From Diadema setosum (Eukaryota > Echinodermata > Echinoidea > Diadematoida > Diadematidae), in contig NC_092693.1 in assembly GCF_964275005.1 (NCBI RefSeq), positions 17,985,706-18,049,705 of the forward strand: 64,000 bases of DNA, read 5' to 3'. The first letter of the stretch is position 1. Each line of letters starts with the position of its first letter. The notes beneath the pieces are model-generated. The model made no database searches and had not been told where the DNA came from. It saw nothing but the letters and a program-made list of their open reading frames with translations. Made by a program: the position numbers and the translations under genes. Below, piece by piece: positions 11,030 through 23,400 of this stretch.

Positions 11030-12010
11030 TAAGACTAACTATGAATGTTCAAATTGTATTCTGGTTGACTTTACCTCAAACAACACTTAAAATGAATGAT
11101 GCACGCCTTGCTATTAAGGGCCGAGAAAAGTTTGCAAGTCTTACACTACCGCAGTCACTCAGATAAAATGTGCTGGAGCGATTGGCAACATTTATGTGAT
11201 GCACAGATGAATGTTGGTGATGGAGCCGTTTTAAAATGTTTTTTTTTTTCATTCAGTTGCTTCCTGGTGTACAGTGTTTAGACTCTACCATCAAACTTAG
11301 TTTATATCTGTAAACTGTACAATCATAGCATATATAGCTGGCATGTAGGCTTGTAGACATGGCAAGCTGGGTTCTCATTTCATTATTCACATCATACATG
11401 TAGTAAGTGTTTCAAGGAATAACAAGGAGTGGGTTACACTGTATCTGCTGAAACTAAAAGTGTTTATACAGATAGACTGTAATGCTTTGTTTTGTTAAAC
11501 TGCACTTTTTCCTCTTCTTTTTTGCTGGCAATCTGCCCAACTGTCTGGGAACAAAACACATTTGTGTGAAAAAAAAAAAACCACTGCAGAGACATGAAAG
11601 AAGAGTGGCAACTACATGTACACCAGAGCAGTTTACCCTCTGACCTTTGACCCATCTCATCAAACAAGAAGGTGTGATAAAAGACACGCCATCACAAAAC
11701 CTGCGTACTAAGACCCTGAACTGGCCCGCTGACTAAAAACACAATCAACAATGCATTTCTGAACTAGAAAAGATTTCATTTGTTTAACGCCACCTCGATC
11801 ATCAGAACATCCGAAAACACGGAGCCGTATCCGTCTTTTCAGAAAGGGAAACTAAATTCACACTTATTAATTATCTATGATGTTTTCCAACCTGTTCCAT
11901 AACCTTCAAGATATTTATGAGATACCAGGGGTACTATGATTTAAATGGCATCTCCTTCAGTCTTATTTACAATATATACATGAAGGATCTGGTAATCTCC
12001 TCTACTGACA
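11030..12010. other. Conserved non-coding part of the duplication
   Basis: Aligns with 39540-40245 and 42419-42630 of copy 2. It is interrupted in copy 2 by a LINE piece and a solo LTR, for which 11742-11775 is the empty site. The block 11090-11250 is especially similar between copies but has no consistent exon structure. Confidence 0.7.
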
Positions 12011-12690
12011 TGGATGTTGCTGGGAAGTCAGTTCAGGCGAGTCTTGACAAAGGCAGAGGACCAAATGAGTTAAAAGGGCATTTTTTTTTTTTTTTTTAAA
12101 TCTAAAACACATGTATTTTGGAAGAGGTTCATATGGCGGGTAAATCTCTAGGTGTAGGCGTAAGCTCACAAGGGTACAATCAAATTCTTATCGTGAACTT
12201 AACAAATGTGCTTCCAATATAGAACATGTAGGTTGTGCCAAAATGAAAATAATCTTTTAAACCAGCAGTTATCATCTATTTGAATTGAAGATATACTTAA
12301 GAAACTAATTGCTGATGACATGCTTTCTATAATAATAAAGATCTATAACTCTATACAATTCTACAGCTACCATGTTTACCAAATGAGAATGCAACAATCC
12401 TTTCTAACAACATCAGTGTAAATCATTCCATGAATGATAAAGAAGAGCATCATATATCTACCAATCCTACAATCCCAGAAATGGGAATGAGTGGGAGAAA
12501 ATATTGCACATCTAGGAATTCCTATTCGTCTCCTACACTATGGTATTATTAAGTGTTCACATACATAGAAGAATTGAGGGTCAGAAGAAGTTTATTTTCC
12601 TGACAAAATAGGAATATATAGATCAATAAACAAGAGTAATTGGTATAGTAGGCCCTATGGGTCATGTGAATGAGCAAAATGAACCAATAC
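12011..12690. other. Unassigned spacer downstream of the GPI fragment
   Basis: No match to copy 2. The next glucose-6-phosphate isomerase exon, expected here on the minus strand if the gene continued, was not found. A T run is at 12081-12098. Confidence 0.45.
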
Positions 12691-12694
12691 CAAC

Positions 12695-12823
12695 CTTGTG
12701 AAGGAGAATTAGCTCCATCTTGTTCGCCCCCATGCCAGCCTTCTCCAGCTCCGCCCTCGCCTCTTCTGGACTCTTCCCCAGCATCAGGGCCTCGGTCTGG
12801 GCCAGGAAGTTGGCCAGGAGAAT
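12695..12823 (-). pseudogene. GPI: Glucose-6-phosphate isomerase, exon fragment 3
   Basis: This 129-nt minus-strand exon, bounded by CTGCAG and GTTGGT, encodes [17 protein letters not shown] then an acidic helix ending LLHK. In GPI this follows the substrate-binding region and precedes the conserved C-terminal block. GPI interconverts glucose-6-phosphate and fructose-6-phosphate in glycolysis. The frame is intact and in phase with the upstream exon at 14271-14347. The remaining C-terminal exons are not seen anywhere to the left, and the upstream exon at 15220-15379 is broken, so the locus is probably a pseudogene fragment. Confidence 0.85.
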
Positions 12824-12829
12824 CTGCAG

Positions 12830-14265
12830 AGAACGACATCATAATAGGTTGATAAAATTATGTGCAAAAGTGATGACTTGAGAGATTGTGTTTGTGTTAA
12901 GGTGTGGAATAATTGCTGTGTAACTGTACAGTGTTACATTTTTTGTTATTGTTTTTGTTTCATGTGTGTGTGTGTGTTTGTGTGAGTGTTCACAAATGTT
13001 TGAATGGGTGTGTGAGCGGAGTGTATGGGTTTATCTTTACGTGTGTATGATGTGTATGTGTCGGTGTGTCGATATGCATGTGCATACTGACAATCATAAT
13101 TATCAATTCATAATTTTTTTTTAAACAATTGCCTTCCTACTTGCATTTTGATATGAAGGTACGTAATTATCATGTTTACGCTAGAATTGTTTTCATTATT
13201 GTTAAACATTACATATCTACATACATTTTTTTTTCATAATTGTTAAAACATTGCGTATCTACACACACATTTTTTTTCATAATTGTTCTACATCAATCAA
13301 TCAATCAGTCAATCAATCAATCAATCAGCAGAAGAAGGAGCAGCATGAAGGATTTAACTTTGACGGAAATGCCATCAAGTCCTGGAGACTACATTGCTGT
13401 GGTTTGGTGCTGCATACTAGTATTTTAATTGTTATATTCAGTATTCATCACATGTTCCATACTGTTCTTGCTGTTTTTGAAATTAAATGGAACAATGTCA
13501 TTGGCATTTTGCTCGAGAAAAAAAGGATGCAAATTAACATTTCACATACAAAAAAACCCAACTTATATTTTTTCAGGTTAGATTAGATTGTAATTGTGTT
13601 AATGAGCTTCATCTTATAAAGAATATCAAATTTATCAACCTTACCACTATATGAATTTAGGTTGTGTGTTATGTGTGAAACAAAAGAGGATAAGATTACG
13701 GAATTCAGACATCTTCTGCCTACTGTAAAAGTAGAAATTTTCGTGCACTTCGCGCAACCAGACGCTAGCGCAAAAAGAAAAAGCACGCAAATGATTTTGC
13801 ATGCCATATGTTCCAGTAGTTAATGTCTTGATTCTGTGGAATTAAAAACACACGAAATCCATCTTACCTGGCCGAACGCAAAAAATTACTCACACAAAAA
13901 TATCCACTTTTACAGAACTTCCGTATCAAAATATGGGGTTACGGCTTTCTCTTAAACAGAAGTGGAGATAGAAGATTAGCAGAAAGTGTGATGACAGGAA
14001 AGGGAAAAAGCCAGGTAGGGTCGTAGTGTTTCATATGGCAGACTGACAAATCCTCTTTCAAAAGGGCATCTATCAAGTCCTTCAACTTGAAATGAAAACT
14101 TCGCCCCTCTACTTAACTCCACATGCGAAGGTTGCACATGCCACAACTCTCACTGCAGGCACAAAGTTGTGGATTCACAACCATGGAGTTATAAGGACTT
14201 GCTCCATCAGACTCTTACTTGAACATGCATTTTGAGAATGGTTGCAAAATGGAGCTCATTTTCTC
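12830..14265. other. GPI-fragment intron with microsatellites
   Basis: Holds TG-rich sequence at 12960-13075 and an AATC microsatellite at 13291-13329. A short direct repeat (ATTGTTAAACATT...TATCTACA...CATTTTTTTTCATAATTG) lies around 13195-13285. No exon seen. Confidence 0.5.
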
Positions 14266-14270
14266 TTTAC

Positions 14271-14347
14271 CTCATAGTGCAGCCCTTCCTGGATGGGATT
14301 ATGGGTCTTGACAGGGGCGATGAAGTCGGCCGGAATCAGACCGGCAC
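14271..14347 (-). pseudogene. GPI: Glucose-6-phosphate isomerase, exon fragment 2
   Basis: A 77-nt minus-strand exon between CTTCCCAG and GTAAAG encoding AGLIPADFIAPVKTHNPIQ then EGLHYE. This matches the GPI stretch just after the HAFYQLIHQG block. It joins the upstream exon in phase (split Gly codon) and ends in phase 0 before ILLANF. It is intact by itself. Confidence 0.88.
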
Positions 14348-14359
14348 CTGGGAAGGGGG

Positions 14360-15200
14360 AAAAGATTGCAGAGAAGTCAGCAACTTCTTCCCCACTTGTA
14401 TACAGCAATTGCCTTTGGCTTACATCAAATAATAAAAAGCTTGTTGCAGTTAGAGATTCAGACGCACATAATCTATGTATTAATATCATGAGTTGCTATG
14501 CATTCACAATGAAAAAAAAAAAAATCAAGTTATTTTTACACACAGTCCTCTCAAGAATCTTGTATAATTGAGAAGTGACTATGCTTAGCACATGCTAAGT
14601 GCATACACATCTACAAAGCGCTTTCACTTAAATTTAGCATCTGTTACAGTCAACCTTTATAAACAGCTCATGATTACCTGTACTTGAGCAGCCTCTCCCA
14701 TGTACTTACTGCTATATTTTGATGAGTTATGATGCATTCATACTTGAGGGCAAATCATGATGTTCAGAACAATCCAGGAATTCTGAGTAATGTGGATTTC
14801 CTTATCCATCAAATCCAAGAACTACGTTTCTGTATTTTGGCTGTATCATTTTATTAGTGTTTCATATTAGGCATAGCACAATTTTTTCTTTTGCTTGAGC
14901 CCTCTCTTGTCCATATATAATCATATGTTTCTGTTCCAGAAATTCAATAGTCTCTAAATTGATATATATGTTTCTTAGACTGGCAACATATTTTAGAAGT
15001 ATTCACTATTCAAATTTCCTTTCAAAATAGGCAAAAACATGCACACTTATTTCTGATTCTGTGCAGTTTCAATGAATTTGGACAGTTCCAAGAATTCTTT
15101 CACCAATATGAAATATGCATTGAAATTCAGCAGGGCTAATTTCATGGTAACAATTTGATGATTTCAGCATCAAAATGATCTCAAGACTTGATCTGTTATA
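14360..15200. other. GPI-fragment intron
   Basis: AT-rich; no exon or repeat border recognised. Confidence 0.5.
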
Positions 15201-15219
15201 GAAAGGAGTAAGGTTGTAC

Positions 15220-15379
15220 CCTGGTGTATGAGTTTTTAGAAGGCATGATGGCCGTAGTACCAGGCTCCCCCCACCCCCCCCCCCCCCCCAGACGATGGGG
15301 CCCGTTTTGTAGTCAACTCGGCGGCCCAGCTGTGTGACATACTTGCAACTGGATTCCATGTCTTCCTGCTGGAAGTAGG
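15220..15379 (-). pseudogene. GPI: Glucose-6-phosphate isomerase, disrupted exon 1
   Basis: On the minus strand, after acceptor GCTTTGCAG, the exon reads [18 protein letters not shown] then [12 protein letters not shown], clear GPI. At about 15273-15290 it carries an insertion of T plus 16 G before the expected TGGGGGGAGCC (WGEPGT). One base is then missing at the Asn-Gly position, and the codon for Tyr in HAFYQLIHQG is TAA. The donor CAGG|GTAC and phase are still those needed for the next exon. The active-site Glu of GEPGT and His of HAF are recognisable, but three lesions make translation impossible. A sequencing error in the G run cannot explain the TAA. Confidence 0.88.
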
Positions 15380-15384
15380 CTGCA

Positions 15385-16205
15385 AAGCGTGTTGGCATAC
15401 AGTGTAAGAAGAATGGAGAAAAATGAATGAGACCAAGATGGTGAAAAGAGGTCAGTTGTAGTCTGTCTGTAGACAAACAGTAAAACACAAAGTGTACATT
15501 CTACTAGACCAAATGTCTTTCTTAAAGACTAATGGGAGATTTAATTGGGGAAATTATATGAAAAAGGCCAAGTAAGAGTAGAGGGAAATTTCTCCTGAAA
15601 CATATTATCAATATGATTTATTACACTATATTTGCGTCATTAAGAAATCACGGGTAAAAACTGATTTATTCACTTCAGCAATTTTTGCCCCGGAACAGCT
15701 GTCTTTTTCAAGCCATTAATCAATATGTCACACAAGGAATCAAACCCTATACAAGTACAGCAGTACACTGATGCCATCATTCATAAAGCACATAGTCATA
15801 CTAATTAGTATCACACATTACCTAGACACATGCACGTTATGTGAACTTTTTTGCTTGTTAGCTCATGAAACCCGAAAGTGGCCCCCCTCCCCCCCCCCCC
15901 CCCCCCCACTTTTGAAAGCGCTCCACCGGCCCTGAAGTGATTGTGGGAAATGCAGTGAAACTGGCCTAAAACAGAAGTTTCACAGCCTCCTACTACCTAG
16001 GCATCTGTGACGTCTTTGTCAACATAGCGTAGTGTTGGCGAGTATGGGGTTCTAACATGAGTTGATACATGAAAGCAAGTAAAAGTCTAGAAAGATTTTG
16101 TAATTTTATTTTTTGTTCCATGTAAGATAGATTAAAAAAGTAAGAATATACAAAAATTATAACAAACAATGTCCACATGCTTCACTTCATCTGTTAGTGT
16201 TTAGG
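15385..16205. other. Unassigned spacer with poly-C run
   Basis: Contains a C-rich run at 15883-15908. No upstream GPI exon (the THAMLPYDQY region expected next) was found. Confidence 0.5.
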
Positions 16206-16212
16206 AAGACAC

Positions 16213-16850
16213 ATAGGGTGTTATTCTGAAAATCTTTTAAGTTTCTTCCTAAGTCAGAAACTTAGGGAGTGCCTAGGGAGGACAGAACTGGTATTCTAAA
16301 ATTTCTTCCCAGGAACTTCCTAATGCAAATTAGTCCATCTTTATCCCCGCCCACATCCTTTCTTAAGCCATTACAAAATGCTGTATACATCAAAACCAAC
16401 TAATGACAATCATATATTATTATGATGTAGGGTTTTACAAAAATAAATACATGTGTGTGCAGCATGTCCCCTTTCTCATGCCCATTTCGCACATCAAAGT
16501 ACAATCATGTACATGTTGCGTGCAATGAATGACAAGTGCCTATCACTGTGTTTTGCAGCTTACTATATCTTAACAACGTACTTAGGACAGGGGTAGGGTT
16601 TTCCTACATATCTTCCTAAAATTCTTTCTTAGTGCATTCTAGGAAACCAACTTCTTCCCAAGTCAGAAATTGGCATATCTCATCCTCAGTAGCATATCTT
16701 CCTTATAGTTTCTTCCTAAGTTTAGGAAAAAAGTTAGGAAGACACTTAGGAAGAAAGTTAGGAAGATTTTTCAGAATACCACCAAGGAAAAAATCCTGAC
16801 TTAGGTCCTAAGTCAAAGTATATAGGATTTCAGAATACCACTCCATAGTC
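16213..16850. mobile_element. Foldback element with TATTCTGAAA ends, copy 1
   Basis: The left end TTATTCTGAAAATCTTTTAAGTTTCTTCCTAAG is inverted at the right as repeated CTTAGGAAGAAAGTTAGG...TTTTTCAGAATACCAC. Many TTCCTAAGT/ACTTAGGAA units make up the arms. A close relative is at 46590-47420. The middle (AACCAACTAATGACAATCATATATTAT) is shared by both. Confidence 0.8.
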
Positions 16851-17184
16851 CAAGCACCTCGCTGAAATATGCCTGTAGACAGATCATGGAGAATTCACGC
16901 TTTGAACCACTGCCTGCAGTTGCCGCTCTGAAAATTAGAAACTACTACTACCGCTCCAGTGTAACGGTTGTACATGAACAACACGAGAGAGATTTTTGCA
17001 GCAAACTGCAGCTGCAAACCGCTCCAGTTAGTATGAACGGTGCGCTCACGTTGCACGACTCACGTCACTCCATCCATTGCAATGACACTCAATCACTGGT
17101 ACTACGGTCTGGAGTTTCTAAGTGTTGTGGCCTTTTTTACTTTGCAGCTTGTGATATAAGCACAGTTAATGAGTGAACTATACA
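16851..17184. other. Unassigned region with a 96-codon open frame
   Basis: The frame 16886-17176 on the plus strand has no recognisable motif and no splice context. It borders a foldback repeat and is probably not a gene. Confidence 0.3.
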
Positions 17185-17750
17185 CAGCCCATGCCGTCGC
17201 TGTAACGCGACAGGGCTGTTACCAGGATGGTGCACAACAACAAAGCGAACATGCCGAGGTCGATCGCGTTGAGTTTTGATACTTGACATCATTTTTGTCT
17301 CCTCAAACTCACTAGAGATAATCTCCATTAATTAGACTTCATGTCTAGTCCATGTTATCAATACTCATAACCCATAATATTATATTGGCATTTAATTTAC
17401 AGTAATACAAATTGTAAAGTTGTATAGAATCTATTGACGGAAAATGACGATTGTCTATAGTATAGATCTATGCAGCGTGCGATCATGTGCACTCCCGCAG
17501 CATATTATAATCTTCATTTTTGTTTTTCGGTAAGTTGTAAATTGTGTACGTCAATATCAATAACATAGTCATAGACATGAAGTCCAAGTTTGAGGTGACA
17601 AAAAAGATGTTAATTAACGTAGGCCTAAGTAAATTTATAAAAACTCAACGCAATCAGCATGTTCGCTTTGTGTTCGCTTACCAGCACGCAGCAGTGCAGT
17701 GCACCATGCACCATCCAGGTTAACCGCAGCAGCGACCCCATACGGACAAA
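17185..17750. mobile_element. Large inverted repeat (foldback element)
   Basis: The left arm at about 17195-17390 (GGATGGTGCAC, AAAGCGAACATG, GCGTTGAGTTTT, CCTCAAACT, GACTTCATGTCTA, ATGTTATCAATA) is inverted at about 17540-17745. The 150-bp interior is unique. One arm is also present, diverged, at 3125-3340. Confidence 0.85.
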
Positions 17751-19040
17751 TACGTAGGGTTGGACCTACTACTAATCGACCGCCTAATGTTTATTTGCTT
17801 GATAAGAATATTTAACACTGAAATTCACGTAAAAAACTTGACCTACGTGATTGAGAAAATCCAGCTCTATTGTTGTTCCCTTTTCGATTTGAAGTTTCAG
17901 TGCAAAAATATCGCCGAGGAACTTGCGTGGCCTCGTTTCAGCTCCCCGCGGTAAATCGCGTTTTTAGGATCGACCGCTGATTTTGCATTGACAATGCACG
18001 TAAACCGAGTTGTATTGAACACCGTGTTGTACGAAGCTTTTTAGAAGCCTTTTAGAAACTTCCATAGACATTACATGGTGCTGTCATTACGATTCGGTGA
18101 AAATATTCATTCGAAATTTTGTCCTTGATTAAAACCATTAATGAACAGTGAATTATCGCGTTTTCCCACACCATCCTAATCTACATTCAAAGCCAATCCA
18201 TTTTTATGTGCTTTGCGCGCAGAGAAGTGCGTACTAAGTGTTCAGTGCGCGAATTATACGCGGTCGGTTTCAATAAGGGTGGTCGATATGTAGTAGGGCT
18301 ACCATACCATGTTACAGCGCCCCGCGACGGGGTTACATCCAGGTACGTCCAGCACTGTCACGTTTTTACAGCGACTGGGCAGTATATAGTTAAAGCACAG
18401 TCTGCCTGCACTGCACGGGATACTCACTCATATGATGGATCTATGTGTTATATACAACCAAGGGCAAGGCACCTAGCGTTAGAGTTCTATACTAGTTACG
18501 TTCACATAGATCGAGAATTCGGGAATTTAACAGCATGGATTACAGTATGTGGGACTGAGTGGCGACTGATTCGCTTTAGCCTAACGTTAAAAGTTTATAA
18601 ATTTATACCTGCCTTTGGAATCCAGAGGGAGCAGAGGACGTCGAGTGGAGGGTTACCCCCTGGTTCATTTCACTCTTTCAAATAAATTCCTTATCCATTT
18701 ACGCTTATTTCATAGACGAAACTCCGAGCGGTGTAGGATTTATAATTATTTCTCGGCCTGTTATGCTTGACGACCTTTTTTAGCTGAGCGAGGGCGCCAC
18801 CACGGAACGATAGAAAGCAATAGAAAGTGTGTACATTAATGTACTCAGAATTACGGAACTTTCAACCAATCAACACCACGAGCGGCCAGCTAGCCAGACG
18901 GGTGCCGAGCAGTGGTGCCGAGTGGTACAGGTATTCGCCAGTATCTCGGGAACAAGCACTCAAGATATACATTCACGCACGCATTCTCATTCCGTAATCA
19001 CCCTATGAATGCATTGTGTCTTAATAATTTCTGCCCTGTA
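17751..19040. other. Less AT-rich unique region with a 159-codon open frame
   Basis: The plus-strand frame 18206-18685 is among the longest in the window outside repeats, starting MCFARREVRTKC. I recognise no domain, signal peptide or splice sites. Local CpG is higher than in the surroundings. It could be an unrecognised element border, a first exon/promoter region, or chance. Confidence 0.2.
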
Positions 19041-19755
19041 CGAGTCCAGTTAAATGTCAATGTGTGTTGGGGTGTTTCACGAAGAATTTAAGTTGTATCT
19101 TAAATTTTCATGGTAGGCGGTGTGTAACTTCAATTAACGTTATAACTTTCATTAGGAATTAAAATTTCGGAGACTTTTCTTTTTTTAATACAGGCATAAA
19201 TTAACAAAATAACATAAGGTCCAAAGGTGTTTTTTTCTGCCAATTTATTTGATAACAATTTGAAATGGATTTTGAGAATATTAGATAAAACTGAGAAGAG
19301 AAACCAGCAGCATACAATAATTTAGGTCGATCTTAACTTTTCATTTTGACTTCAATAAACAATATTCTTCGTGTAACAACCCCCTCCCCCCCCCCCCCAC
19401 CACCATCTTGACTACTAGGACAACAAAGTTTTTCATTGCCACGATGATTAATACTGGTTGATGAGTTATGTTTACTGGAAATGTCTAGCAGAGAAGATAA
19501 GTAGCCAAACTATTGTCTGTTAGAAAATATTAGGAGCATTCACAAAAATCAATTGTCTTTTCATGCTTATTGTTTCATGTCTAGTAGTAGTATTCTAATC
19601 TATTTTCATATTGTAGCATGCATCCTCACTGTGTAAAATTTACACAATTTGGGTTGTGTATCGACCTTACACAATAGTGTTGTAGTTCATATAGTACACA
19701 GGGGTTGTGTTAAGTAGTGTGAGATTATTTTACACAACTTCACACATCTAATCTG
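19041..19755. other. Spacer with poly-C and TTACACAA repeats
   Basis: A C run lies at 19385-19400. Around 19630-19745 several TTGTGT/ACACAA blocks fold back weakly (TGTAAAATTTACACAA). No gene seen. Confidence 0.45.
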
Positions 19756-21121
19756 CAGTGTACTGTCAACAGATTTGACTAAAATTCCATTTTTGCAATA
19801 GTTGTCTAAGAAGAGGGAAATGTAATCATCCCTTTTCTTTCTGTTAATCAATGCCAAAGCTGCCTCAAGATAAAATTCCTGGATTTCTGATTTCATTGTT
19901 TTAGTCTGCCTGTAAAGAATATATTATAATTCCACCTTTCATGTCTAGTTCAAGATATTCAAAGTTAGTTACTGGAACTTTAACTTTTCGTAGAAGACCA
20001 TGGATGTCTTGTGAAAGTGAACTAGTACCATTAATTTAATGACTCGGATAACAACAGCATAAATTCACCAAGGGACCATTTACATGAATTAACTGCTAGT
20101 AATGAGGCTAGGATGTCTTTGGACATCAAAGACGGAGAGGTTTTTAGAACCATATTTTTCCAAACTTTCTGTTGATTGATACACTGTACTTTGATACTAT
20201 GTGGATATTAGGAGATTATACTTGTAGACCGCAAGGTCAGAACGGCCACAATCTACACACCAGCACACACAATGACAACATACAACTACTAAAAAGCTCC
20301 AACGAACTGACCTCCAAACGTATGCAGCAGTTGTAAAAACACCATTTTCTTAATCATCTCTTCATTCCAAGCAATTCATCAATAATAACAAGTTTGAGTG
20401 CCTTTTATTTTTCAATATAAAATCATTTCAATTGTTAAATGATAGTACCGCCAATGCAATTTCAAAACATATAAATAAGGAAATAAAATATCAAATTGAG
20501 CAAAGCAAATTGTACAGCCTTCAGTAAAACCGTGCAAATGTCTACATGCACACTGAAGAGCTGCTTACACATAACATTACGCCTAATATAGATGGTCGTC
20601 AAGTATGTACAATTACAGTAACAATCCATGATCAATGACACATTTAGAAAAAAAATATAAAAATTACGCTGATTAGTGATTTCAGTTAGATTGTTCATTG
20701 CATGTGCTTTACAAAAGCCAAAGTGCCTTCTGTTTTACACCTAATTCATATACTGCGTTTTACCCTATTTTTGCATATGTATCTGTAAACCTGCTTTAAT
20801 GATACAAATACCTTCTTTTTTCATAGACATTTGTGTAAATGCTCGTAGCTACGGAATAAGAGTACACACAAAGTAAGTGATAACAATGACTACACACATG
20901 TGATTATCTCAAATGAGAGGGATGATTTAGATTCTGATCGACTCACCTACATATCTTCATAAGACTCAAGATACAACTCATATGTTATAACAATCCACAT
21001 TTGATAGGAACATGTTACTGTCAACGAGTGTGTTACATCAGAGAAACTGTTTAGAGCAATGACCAGTAACAGATAATGTTGTACATGAACGTATAATCAA
21101 TTACATATCCATGCAATCTTC

Positions 21122-21842
21122 CAATTGTGACCTTGCACCACAAAACCAACACAAAGTCGCCACAAATGGATTTTTAGTTAAGATCAGAGTCTGAAAGAGC
21201 AGACTCTCAGCTTTAGAATTGTGTATGATTCAATTAAAATGGGCTCTCCTAACTTATCTAAATCTTGAAAAGAAAACACATATATACTCTGGAAAAGTGT
21301 GAACTGAGAAAAGAGGTTCTGAAATACAGGGTCTATTCAAGGGTCTATTTAATCTTGACCAAGCCGGGCTATGTATAGTTGTGCGACGAATGGGGCAAAA
21401 CAGGATGTAAACCACCGTCTATAGCAACAACAACGAAGGGATTATCAGATTGAGCTGAAATTGAGCATGCTCCTATCAACACATTCCGTCCTTAATTAAT
21501 GCCAACCTTCAAAGCAGTGGTATTATCGTGTCAAAAGTTAGTAGAGTTAAAAGCGAAAAGTGAATATAAAGGATTCTCGAGAAATGAAAGGGGACCTCTA
21601 AGACATACCTGATCACACATCTCTACCAAAAAAAAAAAAGGATTGTTGAAAAACTGTGAAAACCCACTTTCCAAGCATTCATCTTATTATCACAAACTCA
21701 CCAATAATGTAGAAGAAAAGCTCTTTCAGAAAATACGAAAAGCTCAAAATTGACTTGGTTGAACCGTTTTACTTTTTTTAGTTCTCACATAAAATCAAGG
21801 GGTGCGACTTTTTCTTCGTTTTGTGATGCATGGTCATTTGTA
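21122..21842. mobile_element. MITE present only in copy 1
   Basis: Copy 2 runs straight through at about 52955. The insert begins CAATTGTGACCTTGCACCACAAAAC and ends with the inverted match GTTTTGTGATGCATGGTCATTTG. It includes the block shared with 6790-7055. No reading frame. Confidence 0.7.
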
Positions 21843-22133
21843 AATAATTAATTTTGCTAATGCAGCAGGATGTAGCAAAGTCTAAATCAAGAATCTGTGA
21901 ACTGTTTATCTTCTTAAGAGCTGAGTGACTCTGGGGCCTACCCTAAAATCTTCACTTTGGTTTGACTCCTTGAATTATATTCGTCTATGTAAGAAGTGCT
22001 TGAGAATCTATTAATGAAAACCAAAAAGATACTGTGACGGAGCTTTTACTGATACACCCACATTGAAAATGTAACAAAGAAACAAGAATGACACAAAAAT
22101 TAAAAAATGAAATCATTTATATTCACAAGTACA

Positions 22134-23400
22134 CAGTGGCGTATCTAGGGGGGGTCAAGGGGGGCACGTGCCCCGGGCGCCACTCCTTGGGGGCGCAAAA
22201 AAAAACGAAAAAAAAAACGAAGAAGAAGAAGAAAAAAAGGAAAAAAAAACGAAGAAGAAGAAGAAAAAAAAAGAAAAAAGAAAAGGAGAAGAAGAAGAAG
22301 AAGAAGAAGAAAAAAAAACTCGCCCGGAAGGGGGGGAGGGAGAATGGTGGGGGGGGGGGGCAGAAAACCAAATCAAACAAGATCAAAACAAAACATGATG
22401 ATGACGCGGACAAAATGACAATGTTTATTGTGTTCACACAAAAATTCCATGTTCTGTGAGCTGAAATACAAAAATTTTCGGCTCGCTCGCTGCGCTCGCT
22501 CGCCAAACTTTATATAAAAAAGAAGGTAGAACAAAACGTGATGATGACAAAATGACAGTGTCTATTGTGTTCACACATGTCATTTTATATTTAGCAGGCA
22601 AAATGTTTCACGGAGCAGCGGCTGCAATTTCGGTCTGAAGCGATCGCCAATTGGATCAAAAGAAGGCGCCAACCATTTCGAACATACGGGGGGGGGGGGC
22701 GCAAAAAACCCCGAATCAAACGAGATAACAACAAAACGTAATGATGACGCGGAAATATACAAATTTCGCCTCACTCGCTCGTACTAATTTAGAGTATTTT
22801 TTTCAAGTCCTCATTTTGTTGGTATAAATCGTTATCTATAAGGCCGTCACTATATCTTGATTAGAATTGTAAGATTTAATAAGCTAAAAATGACAAGAGT
22901 TTCATGATTTGCAAGCTGAAATACAAAAATTTTCGGCTCGCTCGCTGCGCTCGCTCGCCAAAATTTATATAAAAAAAGATAAGAACAATACGTGATGATG
23001 ACGAGGACATATACAAATTTCAGCTCACTCGCGCACTAATTTAGAGTATTTTTTAAAGTCCTCAGTTTTTTGGCATAAATCGTTATCTATAAGGCCGTCA
23101 CTATATATCTTGATTAGAATTGTAAGATTTGGTAAGCAAAAAATGACAAGAATTCCATGTTTTGTAAGCTGAAATAAAAAAATTTTCAGCTCGCTCGCTG
23201 CGCTCGCTCGCCAAAATCTATCAAAATTCATTACATTTAAATCACCCTCAAAAGATCCCTTTTAAGTGCTTGAAAAAGCATCATGTGGACTTTGTTTAAA
23301 GTCCCTACCGGGATGGTGTTGGGGTTGAACACTTTTTCAGAAATTAGGGGCGCAATTTTCGTGCTTGCCCCGGGCGCCGTTTTCCCTAGATACGCCACTG
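22134..23400. mobile_element. hAT-like non-autonomous element, insertion 1
   Basis: Terminal inverted repeats CAGTGGCGTATCTAGGG / CCCTAGATACGCCACTG extend inward through GTGCCCCGGGCGCC. The 8-bp target duplication CAAGTACA is at 22126-22133 and 23401-23408. Eight-base duplications and a CAG start are hAT hallmarks. The interior is AAG/AAAC-rich low complexity, then tandem sub-units each containing GGCTCGCTCGCTGCGCTCGCTCGCC. No transposase. Copy 2 of the duplication lacks it. It lies just downstream of the paralog M stop. Confidence 0.93.

Noticed and set aside
11090..11250. Possible conserved exon (also 39600-39730)
   Set aside because: High similarity between copies but no consistent splice borders and no protein-like substitution pattern.
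16886..17176. 96-codon plus-strand frame
   Set aside because: No motif, no splice context, adjoining foldback repeats.
22088..22506. Lys/Arg/Glu-rich and Phe-rich frames (also 36841-37282)
   Set aside because: Low-complexity AAG/GAA tract inside the hAT-like elements.
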